This document shows positions 57,653 to 64,000 of a stretch of 64,000 bases of DNA, piece after piece. Made by a program: the position numbers and the translations under genes. Position 1 is the first letter of the stretch; each line of letters opens with the position of its first letter. The stretch is taken from the NCBI RefSeq assembly GCF_014652375.1, contig NZ_BMYR01000011.1, positions 62,001 through 126,000 on the forward strand, read 5' to 3'. Source of the stretch: Alishewanella tabrizica (lineage in GTDB: Bacteria; Pseudomonadota; Gammaproteobacteria; Enterobacterales; Alteromonadaceae). The notes under the pieces were generated by a model that searched no databases, was not told the origin of the DNA, and saw only the letters and a list, made by a program, of their open reading frames with translations.

Positions 57653-58627
57653 ATGCAACGTTTTATTGCTTTATTACTGCTCGGCGTAAGTTATCACTCC
57701 GTAGCCACAACGGCGCTAGAGCAACAAGTCGAGACACTTTTTCAACAGAAAGCCTATGACGATGTTAAAGCACTTATTGCCCCTCAGGTTAATAATAAAA
57801 CCAAAGATGCGTTTTTATTAGCCACATTAGGCCGCAGTGAGTTGGCACTGGGTAATGCAACAGCAGCGGAAAAATGGCTTGCCAAAGCCGTAAAAGCCGA
57901 TGCGGCTAACGCAAAATACCAATTTTGGTATGGCCGTGCCAGCTGTGATTCGGCACAGCAAGCCAATATGCTCAGTGCCCTCGGTTTTGCTAAACGCTGT
58001 GTCAACGCCTTTGAGCAAGCGCATCAATTAGCACCCGAGAATGCAGTTTACCTTGAAGCATTGGCGAAATATTATGCGCAAGCGCCTGGCGTGGCAGGTG
58101 GCGATAAAGACAAAGCGATGGCACTGAGCAAAACCTTACAGCAAGTCGAGCCACTTAAAGGCCACTTGCTAGAATTAGAATTGCTATTACAACAAGATCA
58201 AACCGAAGCAGCCAAAGCCTTAATAGATCAAGTCCCGGCCTTACAAAACCGGCCTGAACCCTATTTTATGCACGGGGTAAAATTGGCACAAAGCCGCGAT
58301 TACGCAGGCGCAGTGCAGCAGTTTGTTCACGCCAGCAAACAAGACGCCATTGATACAGAGGCAAAACGCAGTCGTTTATTAGCTCTGTACCAGCTAGGGC
58401 GTGCAACTGTACTGGCTAAAACCGACTATCCACAAGGGATTGATGCATTACAACGCTTTTTAGCCGACGAAGAAACCTTGCCTGAATTTAACGAGTGGGC
58501 GCAGTTTCGTCTTGCGCAACTGTATTTAGCCACGGAGCAACGTCCAGCAGCAGAAACATTGCTTTCGGCACTGCAAAACAGCACCAAAGATAACACCTTA
58601 AAAACCGAAATTAAGAAAATATACTAA
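57653..58627 (+). CDS. Secreted TPR-repeat protein
   Basis: 324 residues. Signal peptide (FIALLLLGVSYHSVATTA) and a helical solenoid of tetratricopeptide repeats (TKDAFLLATLGRSELALGNA, AKWLAKAVKADAANAKYQFWYGR, AFEQAHQLAPENAVYLEALAKYY). Probably a periplasmic scaffold; partners unknown. It is 53 bases after the amidohydrolase and overlaps the next gene by one base. Confidence 0.85.
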   Translation: MQRFIALLLLGVSYHSVATTALEQQVETLFQQKAYDDVKALIAPQVNNKTKDAFLLATLGRSELALGNATAAEKWLAKAVKADAANAKYQFWYGRASCDSAQQANMLSALGFAKRCVNAFEQAHQLAPENAVYLEALAKYYAQAPGVAGGDKDKAMALSKTLQQVEPLKGHLLELELLLQQDQTEAAKALIDQVPALQNRPEPYFMHGVKLAQSRDYAGAVQQFVHASKQDAIDTEAKRSRLLALYQLGRATVLAKTDYPQGIDALQRFLADEETLPEFNEWAQFRLAQLYLATEQRPAAETLLSALQNSTKDNTLKTEIKKIY

Positions 58628-59022
58628 TGCCAAGACCGTATTTTCAGGGCATTCATCATGTGGCATTAATTGTCAGTGATTATGCCCGCAGTAAACACTT
58701 CTATAGCGAAATGCTTGGCTTGCGCATTATAGCTGAGCATTACCGCGAGGCCCGTCAATCGTGGAAACTGGATTTGCAATTACCCGACGGCAGCCAATTG
58801 GAATTGTTTAGTTTTCCGGATGCCCCCTCCCGACCCAGCCGACCCGAAGCGCAAGGATTACGCCATCTGGCTTTTGCTGTAACCGATTTAGAACACTGGA
58901 TCAGCTATTTGCAACAACAGCATGTCGCCACCGAAGCCATTCGTGTTGATGAGTACACAGGCAAGCGCTTTACTTTTTTTCAGGATCCAGATGGCCTACC
59001 CTTAGAGCTATATCAGCGTTAA
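58627..59022 (+). CDS. VOC-fold (glyoxalase/bleomycin-resistance-like) protein, YaeR type
   Basis: 131 residues, a single vicinal-oxygen-chelate domain pair. Metal-ligand positions are visible: H in GIHHVALIVSDYARSKHFY, E in QLELFSF, H in LRHLAFAVTD, and E in LPLELYQ. Very similar in pattern to E. coli YaeR (GloA2), whose substrate is unknown. Coupled to the TPR gene by a TAATG overlap. Confidence 0.88.
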   Translation: MPRPYFQGIHHVALIVSDYARSKHFYSEMLGLRIIAEHYREARQSWKLDLQLPDGSQLELFSFPDAPSRPSRPEAQGLRHLAFAVTDLEHWISYLQQQHVATEAIRVDEYTGKRFTFFQDPDGLPLELYQR

Positions 59023-59091
59023 TCACTATCGAAGGGACCAAACAATAAACGCGCTAGCTTATACCTCCACCTGTAGCGCCTTGAAGACAAA

Positions 59092-59118
59092 AAACCGGCA
59101 AAGTATGCCGGTTTTTTT
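59092..59118. terminator. Bidirectional terminator before ppc
   Basis: AAACCGGCA (59092-59100), loop AAGTA, TGCCGG followed by seven T (to 59118); the minus-strand reading also ends in a T-run. It lies between the convergent VOC and ppc genes. Confidence 0.88.
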
Positions 59119-59138
59119 GGTGATACATTCGAGCGGCC

Positions 59139-61769
59139 TTAACCCGAATTTCGCATCCCCGCAGCAATACCAGCAATAGTCACCATTAAAGCTCGATTGC
59201 TTTGATCATTAATGCTATCGGGATGCTGCCGTGCGCGCTTTAACAGCTCGACTTGTAAGATATGTAGCGGATCAACGTAAGTATTACGCAACATTATCGA
59301 TTCGCGGATCCACCCCTCTTTTGCCATTAGGGTATCACTGTGAATTAACTGCAGTAATAAAGCGCGATCTGCGGCAAGTTGCTGCCGTAATTGCTCGCCT
59401 AAACCTTGTAATTCGGCAGGGACTAACACCTTGTCATAATAGGCTGAGATTTCAATGTCGGCCTTTAAAAAGACCATTTCTAACATGGATAACCGCGTTG
59501 CAAAAAATGGCCATTGCTGCTGCATTTCATCAAGTAGCGCCCCATTATGTTCAGCGACGGCTTTGGCTAAGGCATTACCCGCACCTAACCAAGCCGGCAG
59601 CATTAAACGGTTTTGCGACCAAGCAAAAATCCACGGGATCGCGCGTAAGCTCTCTACCCCACCGGTCGGATTACGCTTGGCTGGACGACTGCCCAAGGGT
59701 AATTTACCCAATTCTTGTTCGGGGGTTGCGGCGCGGAAATAAGGTACAAAGGCTTTATTGTGCCGCACCACTGCACGATATGCGTCGCAAGAATCTGCTG
59801 CTAATTGCGTCATTAGCGTGCGCCAGCTCGCTTTAGGTACGGGCGGCGGCAGTAACATGCCTTCGAGAACCGCACTGGCATATAGCGCCAAGCTGCGTAC
59901 TGCCAAAGCAGGTAAACCAAACTTAAAACGAATCATCTCGCCCTGTTCAGTGACGCGCAGACCTCCTGCCAGTGAACCCGGCGGTTGCGATAAGATTGCC
60001 GCATGGGCAGGACCACCGCCACGGCCGATAGTACCGCCACGACCATGAAATAATGTTAGTTTAACGCCGTAGTCATTACTGAGCTTAACTAGGGCTTCTT
60101 GTGCACTGTATTGTGCCCAGGCGGCAGCTAGTACTCCAGCATCTTTAGCCGAATCAGAATAGCCAATCATGACTTCCTGACGGCCATTAATGTAACCACG
60201 ATACCAATCAATACTGAGCAACTGCCGCATGCACTCTGGCGCATGTTGTAAATCACTCAGGGTTTCAAATAACGGTGCAACAGGCATGGGAAAACTGATG
60301 CCCGCTTCTTTTAATAGGAGTTGTACCGCGAGCACATCAGATGGTTTGCCTGCCATCGAGATCACATAGGTGCTAAGGGCTTCACTACCATGCCTAGCGA
60401 CGATGTCGCACGTATCCAACACTTCTTGTACATCTGCCGAAGGCTGCCAACTTTTTGGAAATAACGGTCGCTTATTCGCCAGCTCACGTAATAAAAACGC
60501 CTGCCGATCGCTTTCGGTCCAAGCACCATAGTCACCCAATCCCAAGTAACGCGTCAGCTCGGCAAATACTTGAGCGTGGCGAGCGGCATCTTGTCGTACA
60601 TCTAGTTTCAACAAAGTTAAGCCAAACGTATAGGCCCGACGAATGGTATCGGTTAAACGTCCACGCGCAATTAACTGCATGCCGCTGGCTAATAACGACT
60701 CGTAGCACAATAACAATGGCTCGAGCAGTTGTTGATTATGCCAAATAAGATCAAAAGGCCGCTGTAACCGATCATGTTTTAACGCTTCGGTTAACCAATC
60801 ACGCTTTTGTATTAACTGCTGCCGTAGCTTATTCAATACCGCGCGATAAGGCTCAGAGGCCTGCTCACTCGCCGCGATTAGCTCAGCAGATCCACTGTTC
60901 ATCGACAATTCTGTAGACAACAAATCTAAATCACGAATAAATAAATCGGCGGGTTTCCAACGACTAAGCAAGAGCACTTGACGGGTAACTTTAGCGGTTA
61001 CAAAAGGATTACCATCCCGATCGCCGCCCATCCAAGAAGAAAAACGCACCGGCGCAGCATCCAAGGGTAAGCCGGAGCCAAGTGCAGTATTCAGATCGGC
61101 ATCTAATTCACGTAAAAAATCGGGTACAGCCTGCCACAGGGAGCTTTCGATCACCGCAAAACCCGATTTTGCCTCGTCTACTGGTGTAGGTCGCTGCTCT
61201 CGGATCTCATTAGTGTGCCATGCTTGGCTAATTAACTCGGTTAAACGCAATTGCAATTGCTGACGTTGCCATGGCGTGTGTTGCTGCTCCAGTTGCGCCA
61301 AGCAACCGGCAATTTCACTCAACTTGTGGATCAGAGTACGTCGCGCCACTTCGGTCGGGTGCGCGGTTAAGACTAATTCAATGGAAAGATCGCGCACAGC
61401 CTGATTAATGTCACCTTTCTGTAACGCGGCATCTTTTAAGCGTTGAAACAGCTCGGTTAATGGCTCTGGTTTTTCTATACTTTGGCGGCCCGCTTGACTC
61501 ACACTAAAATGCTGCTCAGCTAAATTGGCTAAGTTTAAAAACTGAGCAAAGGCACGCGCTACAGGTAACAATTCATCATCGCTTAACGCCGTTAATACCT
61601 GACGTAATTGCTCCGCTTGCTTGCTATCGCCTTGCCGTGCTTCTTTAGATAATTGCCGAATTTGTTCAACCCGCTGCAGCACCGCATCACCCAAATGTTG
61701 GCGTAATGTCTCACCCAACTCAGTCCCCAACAACCCGACATTTGCCCTTAGGGCGGCGTATTGCTCCAT
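59139..61769 (-). CDS. ppc: Phosphoenolpyruvate carboxylase
   Basis: 876 residues (E. coli 883). Forms oxaloacetate from PEP and bicarbonate. Catalytic motifs: [14 protein letters not shown] (His in the first site), [33 protein letters not shown] (mobile loop), and the C-terminal [10 protein letters not shown] that closes the active site. The ATG at 61769 has GGAG seven bases upstream; a longer frame to 61802 is less likely. Confidence 0.97.
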   Translation of the reverse strand: MEQYAALRANVGLLGTELGETLRQHLGDAVLQRVEQIRQLSKEARQGDSKQAEQLRQVLTALSDDELLPVARAFAQFLNLANLAEQHFSVSQAGRQSIEKPEPLTELFQRLKDAALQKGDINQAVRDLSIELVLTAHPTEVARRTLIHKLSEIAGCLAQLEQQHTPWQRQQLQLRLTELISQAWHTNEIREQRPTPVDEAKSGFAVIESSLWQAVPDFLRELDADLNTALGSGLPLDAAPVRFSSWMGGDRDGNPFVTAKVTRQVLLLSRWKPADLFIRDLDLLSTELSMNSGSAELIAASEQASEPYRAVLNKLRQQLIQKRDWLTEALKHDRLQRPFDLIWHNQQLLEPLLLCYESLLASGMQLIARGRLTDTIRRAYTFGLTLLKLDVRQDAARHAQVFAELTRYLGLGDYGAWTESDRQAFLLRELANKRPLFPKSWQPSADVQEVLDTCDIVARHGSEALSTYVISMAGKPSDVLAVQLLLKEAGISFPMPVAPLFETLSDLQHAPECMRQLLSIDWYRGYINGRQEVMIGYSDSAKDAGVLAAAWAQYSAQEALVKLSNDYGVKLTLFHGRGGTIGRGGGPAHAAILSQPPGSLAGGLRVTEQGEMIRFKFGLPALAVRSLALYASAVLEGMLLPPPVPKASWRTLMTQLAADSCDAYRAVVRHNKAFVPYFRAATPEQELGKLPLGSRPAKRNPTGGVESLRAIPWIFAWSQNRLMLPAWLGAGNALAKAVAEHNGALLDEMQQQWPFFATRLSMLEMVFLKADIEISAYYDKVLVPAELQGLGEQLRQQLAADRALLLQLIHSDTLMAKEGWIRESIMLRNTYVDPLHILQVELLKRARQHPDSINDQSNRALMVTIAGIAAGMRNSG

Positions 61770-62013
61770 ACTTGTGCTCCGCTGCTCATTGAATAGACAC
61801 ACACCCTAGCCTGTTCTGCGTTGGTACTCAACTATGATTGCTTACCAACTGAGCAACATTATTCTTAGGCCGATCTGATTAACGCGCTTAGAATAGAAGT
61901 CTATGTAGTGGAAATGCGTGTAAGAGAAGTAAGTGTCACATAGGCACTGGCACCCTGCTTGCGATATACTCGGTTACGCAGAACGTTAATCTATGTAGTT
62001 GTGGAATAAAACG

Positions 62014-62718
62014 ATGACAAGCACCAGCAACCAACCCAAAAAATCCAGTGGCTTACTCAGTAACTTGCTGATAAACGTAGTGATCCCTGCCATTATCCTC
62101 AGTAAATTTAGTGGCGAACATCAATTAGGCCCGGTGTGGGGGCTCGTTGTGGCACTGGCGTTTCCCGTATGTTTTGGTGTATGGGAATTAAAACACGCCG
62201 GAAAAGTCAATTTCTTCTCTGTGTTAGGCGTGATTAGTGTCCTGCTCACAGGCGGAATCGCATTATTGCAATTAGATGCAAAATACATTGCCATTAAGGA
62301 AGCGGCGATCCCTGGTGCTATTGGTGTGGCGGTTTTAATTAGCCAATATACGCGCTACCCTTTAGTTAAAAAGTTTATCTTAAATGGTGAGCTGTTAGAC
62401 AACGCTAAACTGTATGCCGAACTAGAACAACAACAAAACACCGTCGCCTTTGAGAAAAAATTAGCCCAAGCAGGGTATTTAGTCGCCGCCTCGTTTTTTC
62501 TTTCCTCCTTATTAAACTATGTGCTGGCCAAAGTGATCTTAGTTAGCCCACCAGGCACCACAGCATTTAATGAAGAACTGGGTAAAATGACCTGGCTCAG
62601 TTATCCCGTTATCGTATTACCCAGCATGGCGATGTTGTTTTTCGCTATCTGGTTTATTTTTAGTAGTATTAGTAAGTTAACCGGAAAAGAACTCGATAGT
62701 TTTATGCACACGCCCTAA
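62014..62718 (+). CDS. VC0807-family integral membrane protein
   Basis: 234 residues with five or six hydrophobic segments (for example NLLINVVIPAIILSKF, WGLVVALAFPVCFGV, VLGVISVLLTGGIALLQ, YPVIVLPSMAMLFFAIWFIF). The layout recalls the VC0807 family of intracellular-septation-like proteins, which lack an assigned function. An upstream in-frame TTG at 61999 is rejected in favour of the ATG at 62014. Divergent from ppc. Confidence 0.75.
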   Translation: MTSTSNQPKKSSGLLSNLLINVVIPAIILSKFSGEHQLGPVWGLVVALAFPVCFGVWELKHAGKVNFFSVLGVISVLLTGGIALLQLDAKYIAIKEAAIPGAIGVAVLISQYTRYPLVKKFILNGELLDNAKLYAELEQQQNTVAFEKKLAQAGYLVAASFFLSSLLNYVLAKVILVSPPGTTAFNEELGKMTWLSYPVIVLPSMAMLFFAIWFIFSSISKLTGKELDSFMHTP

Positions 62719-62768
62719 CACCAAGGTAACACTGTGAAAGCAGTGAACACTGGCAATGGCTCGCGATA

Positions 62769-62799
62769 CGCGGTTTATCGTTTCATCGTATAAACCGCG
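62769..62799. terminator. Inverted repeat between VC0807-family and channel genes
   Basis: Perfect 10-bp arms CGCGGTTTAT (62769-62778) and ATAAACCGCG (62790-62799) around an 11-base loop. No T-run follows on either strand; may end transcription from both sides with Rho. Confidence 0.5.
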
Positions 62800-62810
62800 C
62801 AGTTCCCACC

Positions 62811-63647
62811 TTATTCCTTATTATGCGACGGCAATTGTGCTCTTAATGCCGCTAATTCAGCTTGTAATTGCTGCATTTGTAACAATAAATCTTGCTGTAC
62901 TTGTGCTTTTGCATCGATTTCGTCTTTATGTTCTTCTTCATTCATACTTTGCACTGCGTTGACAATCACCGCAATAAACAGATTTAGCATCGTGAAAGTC
63001 GCTATAAGAATAAACGGTACGAAGAAAGCCCATGCATAAGGGAATTGTTCCATAACAGGCCGCGAAATCCCCATTGACCAACTCTCTAGCGTCATTACTT
63101 GGAACAAGGTATATAAGGTTGCCCCCAAGCTACCAAACCATTCTGGAAATGCCTGACCAAATAACTTAGTGGCCATAACGGCAGAAACGTAATACACCAA
63201 GCCGAGCACCATAGCGATGGAGACCATGCCATTAAGTGATTTTACTAACGCCCCAACAATTTTTTTCATAGACGGTACAAAGGTCAACACCCGCAATACA
63301 CGTAGTACACGTAACGCCCGCAACACAGCAAAAGGCCCACTTGCTGGCACTAATGCAATGGCCACCACAGCAAAATCAAATAAGCTCCAGGCATCTTTAA
63401 AAAATGCCAAACGGTAGGCATAAATTCGTAGTGCAATTTCGATAACAAAGATCCATAAAATAATGCGATCTAAGGCTAAAATAGGGCCCGACGCCACCGC
63501 CATAATCTCTGCAGAGGTTTCTAAACCTAATAACACCGCATTAATTAAAATTAAGGTTAATAAGGTGCGCTGCACCCAAGATCGTGCCAACCAATTAACA
63601 ACGTTTGTTTGCAGCCCTGGTGATGCGACAACGGTTACTTCACTCAT
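62811..63647 (-). CDS. Bacterial voltage-gated sodium channel (NaVBac family)
   Basis: 278 residues, six transmembrane segments. The voltage sensor S4 has Arg at every third position (LRALRVLRVLRVLTFVPSM) and the selectivity filter is TLESWSM in FQVMTLESWSMGISRP, the sodium-selective form seen in NaChBac/NavMs. A C-terminal coiled coil (KAQVQQDLLLQMQQLQAELA) drives tetramer assembly. The ATG at 63647 has GGAG eight bases upstream; a frame to 63740 is spurious. Functionally it may support motility or pH/sodium homeostasis. Confidence 0.93.
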   Translation of the reverse strand: MSEVTVVASPGLQTNVVNWLARSWVQRTLLTLILINAVLLGLETSAEIMAVASGPILALDRIILWIFVIEIALRIYAYRLAFFKDAWSLFDFAVVAIALVPASGPFAVLRALRVLRVLRVLTFVPSMKKIVGALVKSLNGMVSIAMVLGLVYYVSAVMATKLFGQAFPEWFGSLGATLYTLFQVMTLESWSMGISRPVMEQFPYAWAFFVPFILIATFTMLNLFIAVIVNAVQSMNEEEHKDEIDAKAQVQQDLLLQMQQLQAELAALRAQLPSHNKE

Positions 63648-63725
63648 CTTACGTACTCCAAAAATTGATGGCGCCATTGTAGAAGAACGGTTAAACAGAT
63701 CAATGCATGCATGAGAAAGACCCAT

Positions 63726-63754
63726 AAAAAAACCCGACATTTACGTCGGGTTTT
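63726..63754 (-). terminator. Terminator of the downstream-cut TonB-dependent receptor
   Basis: Stem CCCGAC/GTCGGG with outer A/T pairs around ATTTAC. On the minus strand it is followed by TTTTTTTAT, 28 bases after the receptor stop. Confidence 0.85.
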
Positions 63755-63782
63755 GCGCTGGTCTCTTTTGCACGCCTATGGC

Positions 63783-64000
63783 TTAAAAAGCATACGATAG
63801 ACTGGTGTAGTAAAAACGACCAATATTGTTATACAAACCGGTTTCGGCTGTGGTACCGGTAGTAACACCCGGCAAATCACGGTTAAACACATTGTCCATG
63901 CCTAACGCCAGTTTAATGCCATTGGCGAAGTCATATCCAAGGCGAATATCGGTTACGACATAACTACCATACTGCATGATATCGCTAGGATCTGGATTTA
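63783..64000 (-). CDS. TonB-dependent receptor, C-terminal fragment at window edge
   Basis: The frame is open through position 64000; 71 codons plus the stop are visible. VTDIRLGYDFANGIKLALGM, DNVFNRDLPG and the ending GRFYYTSLSYAF (aromatic C-terminus) are typical of the last barrel strands of TonB-dependent receptors. No ligand can be assigned. This is a partial gene; an internal ATG at 63977 is not a start. Confidence 0.85.
   Translation of the reverse strand, partial: NPDPSDIMQYGSYVVTDIRLGYDFANGIKLALGMDNVFNRDLPGVTTGTTAETGLYNNIGRFYYTSLSYAF

Overview
The window looks like a chromosomal segment of a marine or freshwater gammaproteobacterium of the Alteromonadales/Chromatiales borderland (Rheinheimera, Arsukibacterium or Alishewanella would fit). 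This is an inference from gene order (ubiE-ubiJ-ubiB-tatABC-tatD-hemB; rho/trxA/rhlB/gppA; lexA next to plsB; the ctaC-D-G-E cox cluster), protein similarity recalled from memory, and moderate GC. Nearly every base is coding. I see no tRNA, rRNA, insertion sequence, prophage or CRISPR array.

Layout. (1) 1-6921, minus strand: a caa3-type cytochrome c oxidase operon (ctaC with a fused cytochrome c domain, ctaD, ctaG, ctaE) continuing into SURF1, a small Sco-like protein, ctaA and ctaB; a DUF2909 gene is inserted in the opposite orientation. (2) 7299-15297: lexA with two SOS boxes, plsB, tesB, an EVE-domain protein, a DUF885 lipoprotein peptidase and a diguanylate cyclase. (3) 15391-22128: ubiquinone biosynthesis, Tat export and hemB in one long plus-strand run. 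(4) 22150-26851: gppA and rhlB divergent from trxA and rho. (5) 26865-30809: an orphan periplasmic binding protein, then pyrimidine nucleoside salvage (deoA, cdd) with an MFS permease. (6) 30930-39739: an almost complete methionine salvage island (omega-amidase, KMTB aminotransferase, mtnB, mtnC, mtnD, mtnA, mtnK). Both divergent promoter regions carry MetJ-like 8-bp boxes. A LysR regulator, an orphan binding protein and a candidate small RNA lie inside the island. (7) 39881-44911: a tightly packed export operon with one ABC ATPase, three different HlyD-type adaptors and one MacB-type permease. (8) 45091-50072: a yeast-type cytosine deaminase, an orphan binding protein, a sialidase-fold protein, a redoxin and a DsbD/ScsB-like reductase. 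(9) 50300-64000: a TonB-dependent receptor, a serine beta-lactamase-family hydrolase, a flavin reductase, threonine aldolase, an M20 amidohydrolase, a TPR protein, a VOC-fold protein, ppc, a VC0807-family membrane protein, a bacterial voltage-gated sodium channel and the end of a second TonB-dependent receptor.

The most unusual items are the three-adaptor ABC export operon, the MetJ-box-controlled methionine salvage island with an embedded candidate sRNA at about 36113-36215, and the FCY1-like cytosine deaminase. Most other genes are conserved housekeeping functions. Start codons were moved from the longest open frame when a good ribosome binding site or family length supported an internal start; these cases are explained entry by entry.
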